A stretch of DNA of 64,000 nt. It comes from Pogostemon cablin (Eukaryota > Streptophyta > Magnoliopsida > Lamiales > Lamiaceae). Below the pieces are notes generated by a model. That model did no database searches and had not been told where the DNA came from. It saw only the letters and a list, made by a program, of their open reading frames with translations. Below are positions 1 through 10,983 of this stretch, one piece after another; position 1 is the first letter of the stretch, and the number at the start of each line of letters is the position of its first letter. Location: NCBI GenBank assembly GCA_023678885.1, contig CM043013.1, forward strand, positions 12,680,791-12,744,790, written 5' to 3'. Position numbers and translations under genes: made by a program.

Positions 1-244
1 CTTGATCCACTTTCATATTCTTCTAAGTGTCTTTATTTTATTTGTTATTTTAATTAATTGTTTAGTAGTTAATAATTTAAACATCAAACTTTTATCCCCA
101 TTCGTCTTAATTAATTTAGTTATTAATTAAATTGATAATACGCCGTCCTTTGGGTTCGATATTCTCTTGGTCGCTTGCTTAAGCTGCAACTTAATATCCT
201 TAATACTTGGGGATTAATTGTGCGTGCAAAGAAAACGCGCATCA
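1..244 (+). mobile_element. Right end of an LTR (same family as the solo LTR at 13992-15981)
   Basis: The last 230 bases align closely with the right end of the solo LTR at 13992-15981: both share the stretch around CGCCGTCCTTTGG, then GGTCGCTTGCTTA, and end in AACGCGCATCA. Immediately after the LTR end, from 245, the sequence reads as the middle of an Athila gag, with no primer binding site and no leader. The simplest reading is a solo LTR inserted in gag, with its left end and target duplication outside the window. A 5' LTR followed by a deletion of primer site and early gag is the alternative. Confidence 0.75.
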
Positions 245-1007
245 CAGAGCCTCCAGGGTTCAAGAGCACTTCAAAATTGGCAAGGGAACATGTACCCTCA
301 AGGAAATTCCAACCAACGGAATAACCAAGGGGGAGGACCTAGCAGTCAAGGAGGTCCTAGCAGTCAAGGAGGTTGGCAGAGTCAGAAGAGGTATGAGAAC
401 TATGCCTACTCTAATCCCAATAATGCAGTTCCATACCCTCTAAACTTTGATCATGGAGCGAAGCCTGAAGAAGGGAAGCCAAGTATTGATGATGTGTTAG
501 CAAAATACATGCAGATGAATGATGCTGACATCAACAAGATCAATAACTGCATAGTGCTCATGGACTCCAATATGACAAAACTGAATGAAGAAGTGAACAA
601 GCAGTTGCAGAGTCTCTTATATTTTATGTGTCAGATTTCAACTATGGTAAATCAGCAACAGCAGCAGTTTCAGAAAGGAAAGTTTTCGTCAGATATAGAA
701 ATCAACCCGAAGGAAACTACAAACGCGATCACACTTAGGTCAGGGAAATAGTATGAAGGGCCAAAACTGATGCAAGATAAAACTGAGGAAGAGCAAAGTC
801 GCCCGTCCATTAGCTCAGAACCACTTCAAATCGATCCAGAATTGGGGGGTGACCAAGCCGAGCCAAGAAGTATTTAAGCGGATCAGACTGAGCCTCAGGA
901 TGTAGTTCAAACCCAGCTAGATTCAAGCTTACCTCCAGGGTTCCCTACACGTCCGAATTCTATAGTGAATCAATCTGATCAAGCTAAAATGCCAGCTAGC
1001 AAAAAAG
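245..1007 (+). pseudogene. Athila gag, C-terminal part, broken
   Basis: Reads as a Gly/Ser/Gln/Asn-rich tail with a tandem repeat (GGPSSQGGPSSQGG), then a helical stretch and the conserved gag end NAITLRSGK near 730-750. After that motif the expected Gln codon is a TAG stop (749-751). Further stops follow at about 877-879 (TAA) and after 1000. The N-terminal part of gag, including the capsid-like domain, is not present and probably lies left of the window beyond the LTR at 1-244. The protein would have formed the virus-like particle; this copy cannot. Confidence 0.8.
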
Positions 1008-1854
1008 TTGAGAGAAATGGAAGAGGTGTTTGAGAAAGATAGTTTGGGTCTCCGAAAAACTAAGGTAGCACTTCCATTTCCTCAAAGACAGTTGTCGAAG
1101 AGCCTCGATAAGAAGTTCAGAAAGTTTGCTGCAGTAATGAGGAACATCCAGATCACTATACCTCTTTCAGAGGCCTTGGATCAGATGCCCTACTATGCAA
1201 GGTTTATCAAGGAGCTCATCTCGAGAAAAAGAAGTTTGAACAGTGTAGAGATGGTTAATCTGACGGAGAACTGCAGTTCTATAATTCAAAAGAAGTTACC
1301 CGAAAAGCTGAAGGAACCTGGTAGCTTCATCATTCCGTGTGAGATAGGAAAAGGACCTACAAGGAGAGCATTGTGTGATCTGGGAGCCAGTATAAACTTG
1401 ATTCCCCTTTCAATTTTTAAGAAGCTTGTTTGGGGAAGCTAAAACCACATATGTTGCCTTGCAGTTAGCAGACAGATCATTGACTTACCCAGAAGGAGTT
1501 ATCGAAGATGTATTGGTGAAAGTGTCACACTTTGTTTTTCCAGTAGATTTCCTTGTTCTTGACAAGGATGGAGCACCTCTGATCTTGGGGTGTCCTTTTC
1601 TAGCAACTGGAAGAGCTCTAATTGATGTTTTCAAGGGCGAGTTGAGGCTTAGGGTGAATGAAAAAGAAATTATCTTTTCTTTGAATAAGGCGATGCAGTG
1701 GCCCACAGAACAGCAGCAGTGCAAGTTGGTTGAAGTAGTAGAGGAGATTGAAGAGGAGGACTTGCCTTTGATCCTGTCTAAGGATCCAGTGGAAACGTGC
1801 ATAAGCGAATCTCTAACTTTACCTACTACTGATCTTGATAAAATGTCTAATTAA
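1008..1854 (+). pseudogene. Athila aspartic protease region, frameshifted
   Basis: The first frame (1008-1442) carries a helical linker and then the protease active-site motif CDLGASINLIPLS; DLG in place of DSG/DTG is usual in the Athila branch. A frameshift near 1430 moves the reading to a second frame (1426-1854). That frame continues with the protease flap region and the downstream ILGCPFLATGRALIDV motif, the second conserved block of retropepsins. An acidic linker and a stop follow. The enzyme would cleave the gag-pol polyprotein. Function is lost here because of the frameshift and surrounding stops. Confidence 0.85.
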
Positions 1855-2028
1855 CTTACTATTGATTTTCTTGAAACCTTACTAAATTTTGATGAGAACA
1901 GGTACAAGCAAGAGGATACACCATTGGAGGAAGTCATGCGGATAAGGGAATATTAACCTCTTCGTGTTGAAGGAGACAGCATAAAAGAGGATAAGAAGAC
2001 CGAGCTCAAGCCACTTCCAGATCACCTG

Positions 2029-3095
2029 ATGTACGCGTATTTGGGGGAGGATGAAACTTTTTCGATAATCGTATCTTCTTTCTTGTCTAAAAGTGAACTT
2101 GATAAACTGTTAGTTATTTTAAGAAAGCATAAGTCTGCTATAGGGTGGTCAATTGAGGATCTAAAAGGAATTAATCCTACTTTTTGCATGCATAATATTA
2201 GACTAGAAGATGAAACTAAATATTCTGTGCAGCATCAGCGGAGGTTGAACCCTGCTATGCAAGAGGTCGTTAGGAAACAAGTGCTTACTTGGTTATATGC
2301 AGGCATTATCTTTCCTATTAGCGATAGTACCTATGTGAGTCCTTTACATACGGTAGCTAAGAAGGGGGGAATGACTGTGATTTTATCTGATAAGGGGGAA
2401 GTGCTTGCTACTAGGGTACCAACAGGGTGGCATGTCTATGTGGATTATAGGAAATTGAATGAGAACACGCGTAAGGATCATTTTCCCTTACCCTTTATGG
2501 ACCAGATGTTGGATAGACTAGCAGGGTATGACTTTTACTGTTTCTTGGATAGGTACTCCGGGTACAATCAGATAATGATTGCACCGGGGGATCAGGAAAA
2601 GACCACGTTCACCCCTGCCCCTACGACACTTTTGCCTTTAAGAAGTTACCCTTTGGTTTATGTAATGCACCTACGACTTTTCAAAGGTGTATGATGGCTA
2701 TTTTTGAGGGCTTAATTGAAAGAGTCATGGAAGTGTTCATGGATGACTTCTCTGTATTTGGTTCTTTTTATGATTCTTGTTTGTCTAACTTGGTTTTGGT
2801 TTTAGAGAGATTTGAAGAGACTAACCTTGTCTTGAACTGGGAGAAATGTCATTGCATGGTGAGAGACGGGATAGTCTTAGGGCATCATGTTTCTGCTGCA
2901 GGTCTACAAGTTGATCATGCCAAGGTAGTGGCGATTGAGAAATTGCTACCACCCACTAATGAAAAGGGAGTCAGGTCATTATTGGGGCACCCAAGATTCT
3001 ATCGGAGATTCATAAAAGATTTCTCCAAATATTCAAAACTGCTGTACAGGTTGCTTGAAAAAGATGTTACTATTGAATTTGATGATACTTGCTAG
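2029..3095 (+). pseudogene. Athila reverse transcriptase, frameshifted
   Basis: The sequence starts with the N-terminal thumb-linker typical of Athila (LKGINPTFCMHNI), then WLYAGIIFPISDS, VDYRKLNENTRKDHFPLPF and the first catalytic Asp in CFLDRYSGYNQI. Most relatives have Gly where this copy has Arg after that Asp. Near 2615 an indel shifts the frame: the expected PFGLCNAP block is present at 2646-2672 but in another frame. The catalytic motif FMDDFSVFG follows in the third frame (2691-3095). The polymerase would copy genomic RNA into DNA in particles. A TAG stop at 3093-3095 ends the block. Confidence 0.9.
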
Positions 3096-3838
3096 CATGC
3101 TTTTCAGATTCTTAAGGAAGCATTGATAACTGCTCCGATTCTCATTACTCCGGATTGGACTCAGACTTTGTGCTGGAGTGTGATGCTAGTGACACTACAT
3201 TGGGAGTGGTATTGGGGCAGATGAGAGAGAAGAAGTTTCATGACATCTATTACGCAAGTAAGACGTTCGATTCTGCTCAAAAGAATTACATTGTCACCGA
3301 GAAGGAATTCTTGGCGGTGGTGTATGCTTTTGATAAGTTTCGACCTTACTTGGTTGGCATGAAGACTATGGTATACACTGATCACTCGGCTATCAGATAC
3401 TTGATGGATAAGAAGGATCCAAAATCGAGGATAATCAGATGGATTCTCTTGCTACAGGAGTTCGACATGGAGATTCGTGATAAAAAAGGTAGTGAGAATG
3501 TCTTAGCTGACCACCTGTCGCGTCTAGAGATGAAGGAGCACTGTGACAACACTGATGAGGTGATCAAGGAGTACTTTCCTGATGAGAAGATACTGATGGT
3601 GGATATCAAACAGGTCTTCACTGTTTCGAAGACATACCCCAAGAAAAAAGGAATGGAAGCCCTCTGGTATGCTGATTATGTGAACTACATTGCCACGGGG
3701 GTGAAACCGTATCAGTTGAGTAGACACCAGATGGTCATGTTTCTGCATGACGTACAAACTATATTATGGAAGGAGCCATGGGTCTACAAGATCTGCACTG
3801 ATTCCATTATCCAGATGTGTGTTCCTGAGGTAGAATAA
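3096..3838 (+). pseudogene. Athila RNase H and integrase linker
   Basis: The RNase H domain is recognised from ECDASDTTLGVVLGQ (catalytic Asp), TEKEFLAVVYAFDKFRPYL (catalytic Glu), VYTDHSAIRYL (catalytic Asp) and ENVLADHLSRL (last acidic residue). The stretch 3155-3838 is open, but it is shifted relative to the reverse transcriptase frame, with the shift between 3095 and 3155. RNase H removes RNA from the RNA-DNA hybrid during reverse transcription. The region after LSRL, to the stop at 3836-3838, is the tether to integrase. Confidence 0.9.
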
Positions 3839-4560
3839 GATAGTGTGCTAGATTTCTGTCACTCTCAGCCGAATGGGGATCACTTCGGCACCTAGAAGAC
3901 TGCTCAGAAAGTGCTTCAGTCTGGTTTGTATTGGCCAACCCTATTCAAGAGCTGTCAAGAGTATGTTGATACATGTAATAGATGCCAGCAAATGGGGAAT
4001 ATTTCGAAGAGAGAAGAGTTTCCTTTGCAGCCTAGTATAGTAGTGGTAATTTCTTATGTGTGGGGGATCGATTTTATGGCGCCATTTCCCCATCTAATGG
4101 ATTCCTCTACATCCTGCTTGCAGTGGACTACGTGTCGAAATAGGTGGAAGCAATTCCAACCAGGACGAATGAGGCGAGAGTGGTGCAAGAATTCATTAAG
4201 AATAACATTTTCAACAGGTATGGGGTAACGAAGGCACTCATTAGTGATGGAGGAAGCCATTTTGTGAATAAGATGTTGGAGAAGGTGCTTTGAGAGTATG
4301 GTTTGAAGCATAGGGTTACTACACCCTATCATCCACAAGTAAATGGGTAGGCTGAGGTTTCCAACCATCAAATTAAACAAGTGTTAGAAAAGACAGTGGG
4401 AAGCACAAGGAAAGATTAGTCCACGAAGCTTGAGGATGCTTTGTGGGGATTCAGGACTACTTTCAAGAAAGTCTTAGGGATGTCGCCCTACCAAATAGTT
4501 TATGGGAAATCTTGTCACCTACCGGTGGATGAAGGAAGAAAAAGTGATTTCTCTTGAGTA
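3839..4560 (+). pseudogene. Athila integrase, multiply broken
   Basis: An HHCC zinc-binding N-terminus is visible, with CHS about 20 codons before the block around YWPTLFKSCQEYV and CNRCQQ. The catalytic core starts at WGIDFMAPFP (first Asp). Frameshifts near 4115 and 4215 scatter the rest over three frames: the second Asp is seen as SDGGSHF at about 4242-4265, and TTPYHPQVNG at 4319-4348 is followed by a TAG stop. The C-terminal end, MSPYQIVYGKSCHLPV (about 4480-4527), is typical of Athila. A characteristic non-coding block with GACGTTAAAC and GCGCTTGTTGGG follows at about 4590-4620. Confidence 0.85.
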
Positions 4561-4964
4561 CTTAAGTTAGAGGTATCCGTAGTGACTCGACGACGTTAAA
4601 CTTGAGCGCTTGTTGGGGGTCAACCCTCCCATTTTATTTGCTTTATTGAGTCTATGTTGATGTAGGGATTTTATAAGGTGTTGGTCGACTATAGTATATA
4701 CTTCTTTGCAAACTGATGAGTGATATTTTCACCTAGATTTTAGTGTCTTTTTATATGTGTTTTCGTATTATTTTATCCGTATTTTATGTACTATTTGGTG
4801 GTGTTTTGTGTTTTTATTGAAATGTGTGTGAATGAGCTTAAACTTAATATTTTCACTTTTTATTAGATACTAGATATGATAAGGAAGACGTAGGAAAAAG
4901 CAGATCTCAATTCGGAGTTGAAACGAGGGAGAACGAGCCAAAACAGTAAAGAAATACAGGAGCC

Positions 4965-5190
4965 AGCACCAACACGAGCCGTGTAGCCAACATGGCCCTG
5001 TAAGAGATGGCCGTGTGGAGACATCAATTCCTTCAACACGGCCACGCCTTGGCCGTGTTCAGTCGCACGAGTCGTGTTTGTCGCACGAGCCGTGTAGCCG
5101 ACACGGGCCTGTAAGAAGAGGTCGTGCGGGAGCATCAATTTACACGACACAGCCACTTTATGGCCGTGTGGCGGAGCATGACTCGTGCTG
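4965..5190. repeat. Palindrome cluster upstream of LTR TATA box
   Basis: Repeated imperfect palindromes on the theme CACGAGYCGTG and GGCCGTGT/ACACGGCC, for example near 4974, 5066 and 5085, lie immediately upstream of the TATA box of the solo LTR. The block is much richer in GC than its surroundings. The same kind of cluster sits at the same place in five other LTRs in this window. Confidence 0.75.
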
Positions 5191-5240
5191 TGTAAAATCC
5201 TAGAAAAAAATCAGAATCCTTCTAGAAGCCTCCCAAGGGG

Positions 5241-5248
5241 TATAAATA
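5241..5248 (+). promoter_or_regulatory. LTR TATA box
   Basis: TATAAATA within GGGGTATAAATACCC, about 50 bp downstream of the palindrome cluster. This is the expected U3 promoter position in the solo LTR. Confidence 0.7.
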
Positions 5249-6319
5249 CCCAATACTTCAATATTTGAGAAAGGATCCGAAATTCCACCCTTCCACACAC
5301 ACATCACACACAATTCTCTCCATTTTACACCATCATCTTTATCCATTCACCATCCTTTGGATCTACCATCATCCAACCATCAAAATCATCATCCAATTAA
5401 AGAAAAGAAGCAAGGAAGAGAGGGAGATCACAAGGGAAGGAAGGAAATTACCATTGAAGTGACATCAAGGGAGTTTCCATTCATTTCTTGTATTAAACCT
5501 CATAGTTTCATCATGTTTTGTAAGGATCTTAATGTCTATGTTCATTTCCTTCTTAATATGGTAGGCTAATCTCCCTTGTGAGATTAGCAACATGATAGTT
5601 GTTGGATAATTTTGGGGATTTGTGTATTTGAATTCATATGTTTATTGGATCTATGATTTTCTACCATTGATTATTAATTGCTTGAATTGTATTGATGATT
5701 TGTGTGTTTAGTTGTTCTAGATATGTGATTAGATTGAGAAATCAATTATATGCTTAGGATAATTAAGTGAATCATTTCATCAAACACTTCATGTGCATTA
5801 TAGATTGTGAAGAGATTGAGAAGTCCTTCATAGTTTAGAATCCTTTGGTAGGACATGTGATTAATTTGATCGAGAGATTGATTAATTGTGTGAAGGGACT
5901 CTCATTTAAGCTTAGTACCTAGTTGGAATTGTTTAAGTGAGAACCAATCCATTGAGCTATTTGATATTCATATCCTATCCATCTCGAGAGGGAATGTAGG
6001 TGATCTTAGTGTTGGCCCTTAGTCTTCAATCCATGATACATATGAATTTGATACATAATTCCTAGAATTTCCACTTCTTAATTGTTGTTAATCTCACTTT
6101 TACTCAATTTGGAAACCACTCATTTCATCACTCTATTTTATTGCTAATCATTGCTTGCTTGCTTTGATTGTTTTAATTTCTTGTTTGATAAACCCCCATT
6201 GATGATTCGTCTCTATAAAATTGTGATAAACGTGATCTCGCTTAAGCACTAGCGCTGACCTCCCTGTGGTTCGATAATTTTTAGTTGGTCATACCACTAA
6301 ACTATGGCTAATCACAAAC

Positions 6320-7944
6320 TTAATCTCTCACTTTGTTTGAGCTAAGTTTAGGGGGAGGTTACGTATATACTTGTGTCTTGCTATATCAAAGTAGAATCGC
6401 TTCATTGTGTTGTGTGCTTCGATGATTAATTTTTTGCAATTTTTCAGTATTTTTGATTCATTTGATTATATTGAGATGTCTATTTTTTGTGATTGTCCAG
6501 GTGTGTGTCGTTTGTTTATTTTTGTTTCGTGTTAATCCTAGTTTGAGCGTGGTTAATTATTGGTTTTTTATGATAGTTTTGAATTATTCTAAGCGCTTGA
6601 TTGAGTTGAACTAGTGATGTTTAGAGCATTATTGATAATATGGTTGTTAGTTGAGTCGTTTGATGTATACGTATGAGTTTTCTCTCCTTGTTCTTGACTT
6701 AATTGAATGATTGATGATTGAAATAAGATTTCTAAGCGAGTTCTGGGGAAAAATGGAGCAAAGGATGAATTTTTAGTGCTTTATGGGCCAACACGAGTTG
6801 ACAAGTCGTGACTCGACTTGTAACTCAAGTCGTGTTGGATGGCTGTGGTGAACAAGTTTCAGATAGATGCAACTCGACTTGACAGGCTTATACTCGACTT
6901 GCCTGACACGAGTCGAGTTGTGTGCCGAGGTTTGTCCAAAAGCCCAACACGACTTGAAAAGCCAATCTCAATTTGTAACTCGAGTCGTGTTGGAAGGCTG
7001 AAAATGTCCAGAAAAGTCCAGAGGGCCAACACGACCCCGTAAGGCCAACACGAGTTGCAGCTCGACTCATGTTGGGCCTCCAGGTTTGAAATTTTTAATT
7101 TAAAATTGGGGGTTTTGGGACACTTGCTTTCACTCTTTCGCCCCCAATTCCAAACCGTGTCGCGCCCCTCTTTCTCTCCATCGGTTTTTTATCAGAGATT
7201 CACCATCCCACATCACGTAATCATTTCATCCACCATCACAAGCATACAATCTCTTGATTTTGAGGCAATATTAGGGGCGAAATTTGGGTTTTTCGAATTT
7301 TCTTGTGAAGAATACTTCGAGTCCGAATTCACCATGTATAACTTGAGAGGTATGTGTTTCTTACTCATTCTATTCTTCTGTGTTCGAATTTATTGTGATT
7401 TTTCCATGGGTAAGTATAATTGGTAGGATTCACATGTTCAAGTGGGCTTTTGGTTGAGGAATTTCGTCGAGCACTTTGTAAGCATGATTGGTTTGGTTAT
7501 AAGTTGATTAATATGTATAGTGGGGCTTAATTGATGTTTAGTTTTGAGCATGATGATGATGGTGAAGTGGAATATTTTGGATACAAGATGATATTGTGAG
7601 TGTGTAAGAAGAAAGTAAATTGAGTTATGTAAAGTCTTGTTAGGAAAATTGATACTCATGTATATGTGTTGAAATTTACTTGGCTACGACTTGAGATTAC
7701 TTGATTGTGATTGCAATGAAGAGTGTTGTAGGAAGCATGCCAGAGTACGATTAAATTCATAGTTTGGATTGAAAATAGCATGTTTAAGTTTTGTTAAGTG
7801 GGAGTTATTCATGTCTAGATGTTGAAAATTTCACTTGATGAGAACTTGAATATGTTGAATTGTTGAATTTGATTAATGCAAGTTATTGTTGTCCTACAAG
7901 AAGGATGTATTACTTGAGTATCTTGTATTTATGTTAGTAAAAAT
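6320..7944 (+). other. Gypsy internal spacer between pol and third ORF, with palindrome cluster
   Basis: After removal of the solo LTR this continues the element directly from 4713. It starts with a purine-rich tract (TTTAGGGGGAGG, about 6347-6358) of the kind that follows pol in Athila elements. It then holds about 400 bp of AT-rich non-coding sequence and, at 6785-7078, a dense cluster of ACTCGACTTG / CGAGTCGTGTTGG palindromes like those in the LTR promoters. Next comes an untranslated-leader-like stretch rich in CATCC/CACC. No convincing ORF was seen before 7945. Confidence 0.6.
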
Positions 7945-9658
7945 GTGGATGAATATTTTGCAATTCTTTCAGGTAGAGGAAAGAAGGGAGATGGTGGAGA
8001 TGGAGGAAAAGGAATAGGGAAGCAACCAGCCAAAGAAAACGGGCCGAGTAAAAAGAGAAAGGGTACCTCTGGTTCATCGAGTCAGCCACATGATAATACA
8101 GCGAACGCAAGGATGGATAAGTTGCGAAGACTCAAGAGATTACCTTCGGATTTCAAGCTTCAGATGAATAATTAGTTGGAGATAGCTCCGATATGGGAGA
8201 AAGTTTCAAATAAAATCACCCGCACTCGTTATCAGGATGATGGGACCATGATCACTCTGAAGATTGCTGAGGAGATCTTAGATATGTTCGATAGAGTTGG
8301 GATTCGTCGGTTTATGGAGCACAAAGGAAGAACCTATTTTCAGCTGAACGCAGAATTTTTATCCACACTGACTGTCTTCTCTGATCTGATGGACAAGCTT
8401 CCTTACGCCGCTGAGTTTTATCTAGGAGGAGTATTCAGAGAGATTGACTTGGATGGTCTGGATCGTGCATTAGAAGCTCCAGTTGCTGTTGCCTTTGCTG
8501 AGGATAAGAGGTTTAAGGCTGATGAGTTTTGGGAGTCCATCACAGAAAGAGGAAGTTTATTAGAAATCCAGTACTTAGGTGTATGGATCAAATTTTGGCA
8601 AGCACAATCTTTTGTCGAGCGGAAGGGGGTAGCATCACCCAAGGAGAGTTGTACATATTGTGGTGCATGGTCAACTCGGTGTAAATCAACTTGGCTGCCT
8701 ACCTTTTGTATCAGTTCCATCGATTCAAGGTGTGTTCGACTCAGAAGGTGAATATAGGAGGATTGATTACTCCTATCGCCCATCATTACAATATTGATAC
8801 CTCTGGGATGGAGTACATCAGAGATCCTCCAGACCTCGACATGACATGTATGGTTCGTAGGGGGATCATGAAAAGGGACCCCAAGGGATCATGTATGTAT
8901 TTAAGGAGGATGGGTTGTCGTTTTTGTTTTCCATGTCCCAGCATCAATTCACCACAGCTAGAACTGAGGTAAATCTTCTGATGGATACAGCCGACCACGT
9001 GGCCATTTGTGAAGGGATAACGAACCATACTTGGCAGAATATAGCGAGGAATGCACTGGCTAGGATGTTTCCGATGGCTATGGGAGAGCCCGAGATTCCA
9101 GAACAGCAGCTACAGCCGATGGAGGAAGAGATGTGTGGATTTAGTCCAGGGGCTGGGGAGTTTGGTGAGGCTCAGTATGATGATCAGTTTGCGGAGGCAC
9201 AACAGTACCCTATGCCACCTAATTTTGGTGGAGTGCCTTTGTACGGGATGGCACCACCTGCTCCTCCGCTTGGATTTGAGGCCTGGGCACCGATGTATGA
9301 TTGGTGGGGATAGCAGGCGCAGAGTGCATGTATGCACAATGAGTACTTGATGGAGGAGAACATGCGATGAAGAGAGAAGAACAAGTAGAGAGCTGCAGAG
9401 AATCGAGAGATGAGCAAGAAAATGTTCACAGTTGTGAGGAATCAGGTTGTTTCTGATAGGCATCTGTGTGCATTGGCCACCACCACTAATGACATCGCCA
9501 CCAGATTATCTGACTTTGAGGATCTGAGGAGAGATTTCGATGAGTTGCGGATGGGTCCAGGAGATAGAGACGTCCTAATGATGATGATGAGGGTCCAGGT
9601 GACGGAGAGGAGGACTAGCAACCTTATTAAGAGGTTGTACTTTTTCTTTTCGTTTTAG
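7945..9658 (+). pseudogene. Third retrotransposon ORF (Athila ORF-1 / plant transposon protein-like), broken
   Basis: Lies between pol and the 3' LTR, where Athila-class elements carry an extra, sometimes env-like, ORF. The start is basic and Gly/Lys/Ser-rich (GKKGDGGDGGKGIGKQ), followed after an in-frame TAG (8173-8175) by a helical domain containing ILDMFDRVGIRRFMEHKGRTYF and YLGGVFREIDLDGLDRAL. This resembles my recollection of the domain called Athila ORF-1 or putative plant transposon protein. A frameshift near 8700 moves it to the frame of 8891-9313 (acidic, Pro-rich tail), with stops before 9410 and a last open part to 9658. No clear signal peptide or transmembrane segment was found, so an envelope role is not supported. 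Confidence 0.55.
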
Positions 9659-10983
9659 GTATTTGTGGTGCTTTGTAGCTGGATAGTAGGTTATTTGTTA
9701 GGTTCTCGTGTCTTATTTGATTGGCCTATACTAAGTGAATTGAATTAGGATCAATGTGATGTAAGGGTAATTTGTAGTATTGATGCATGAAGTGATTTGA
9801 AATGTGGTGTATTGATATTATGAAAAGGTGATTACCAAGCGAGATATGTACTTGAGTGTTGAAATACTTGATATTGTTGCATGTATTAAAATTGGTTCAT
9901 AAACTTATGAAGGAGTGCTCTTTATTCCGTTAAACCCATGTGAGATTTGAGCTTATAACAATCATGAAACAACACATGATTGGTTTTATTCTTGAGAGTA
10001 TCATTTACATGCATGTATTGCAGAACTTTACTTTTAATCTACTTGAGGCTAGATGATTGGTTAGATGATGGGAAATGATCTTAGGCCATTTTGTTCTCAT
10101 TTGAGTCACTAGCCAAATGTCTATCCTACCTTGTTATATAATCCATTATTTCCCGTTTGAGCCGTTAAACCTTATTCGTTGGAAGCCTATAAAGATAGCC
10201 AACTTAATCCTATGAAGGCCTTTAAATACCTATCCTATTAGAGAATTCAAGGAGTAAGGTTGGTGTTGTGTATAAAACGTGGAAAGATGAACGTGGTGGA
10301 AAGTGATTGAAGCTGAAGAATGGTTAAAATTTGTAAAAAGGGGGGTAATGCCTGAAACTGGTACCCCAATTATAGGGTAGTGCCTGAAACTGGTACCCTA
10401 GTTATTTAGAAGAGAAGTAAATGAATAGAAGATGTTGATCTTGTAAGTCAATGGAGGATTGAATTATGAAAAGAAAAGGTAAAGAGGAAAAAGAGGAGGA
10501 GATTGATTTGTCAAGTATATGTGTTGAAATTTATCTCTACTTTTGATTCTCTACTAGTGATCAAGTCACTTATTCCATATGTACCTACCCTTGTCCAAAG
10601 AGCCAACGCTACAACCCTTAGCAAGTCCTTTGTGATCCCATCGTTAAGTCTTTCAAGTTAGTGGAGAGTATAGATAATTGTCAAGCTTATGGTTACGTGT
10701 GCATGTGAATTGATTTGAGTGCATATTTTTGAGCCATTGAAGTGTGCATCTCACATTTGAGCGATGAGTGTAAATACTATCCGTAAGAATGGATGATGAG
10801 CAGTCTGAAATGAGATGTGACTAATTTGAACTACGTATTTCGATTAATAGGGTTTTGGTATTTGAGTATATTATCTTTGTTTGGATGTGTGTGATCCCTT
10901 ATTTGATGTAGGATTTCAACTCTCATCTCTCTCTTCTTTTTAATTCGTTGTTCGGGGACGAACAACATGGTAGTTTGGGGGGT
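9659..10983 (+). other. Gypsy 3' internal region
   Basis: Non-coding AT-rich sequence between the third ORF and the 3' LTR. It contains a short direct duplication (10343-10405, unit about 32 bp around TGCCTGAAACTGGTACC). Near the end is a perfect hairpin GTTGTTCG-GGGA-CGAACAAC (10947-10966), followed by the polypurine tract. No ORF of substance was found. Confidence 0.7.
10975..10982 (+). other. Polypurine tract
   Basis: TTGGGGGG lies one base upstream of the 3' LTR start (TGATGAGAG at 10984). This is the priming site for plus-strand DNA synthesis in LTR retrotransposons. A perfect 8-bp hairpin lies just upstream at 10947-10966. Confidence 0.75.

Larger units (their letters stand above)
4714..6314 (+). 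mobile_element. Solo LTR, 1601 bp, target duplication CAAAC
   Basis: Begins TGATGAGTGA and ends GGCTAATCA, flanked by perfect 5-bp repeats CAAAC at 4709-4713 and 6315-6319. It splits the Gypsy element between pol and the third-ORF region. A promoter is visible: a palindrome cluster at 4965-5190 followed by TATAAATA at 5241-5248. The right end has the polyadenylation-side sequence with CCTCCCTGTGGTTCGATAATT. Its left end resembles the LTR end at 61175 read on the minus strand (TGAT, then ATTTTCACCTA), so the two belong to related families. Solo LTRs arise by recombination between the two LTRs of a complete element. Confidence 0.9.

Noticed and set aside
4863..5569. Short ORFs on both strands with Pro/His-rich readings
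   Set aside because: They lie in the promoter and leader of the solo LTR 4714-6314 and have no family resemblance.
6839..7426. ORFs around the internal palindrome cluster
   Set aside because: Repetitive composition and overlap on both strands; no conserved domain.
7945..9658. Envelope gene of the Gypsy element
   Set aside because: Its position would fit, but no signal peptide, transmembrane helix or cleavage site is visible.
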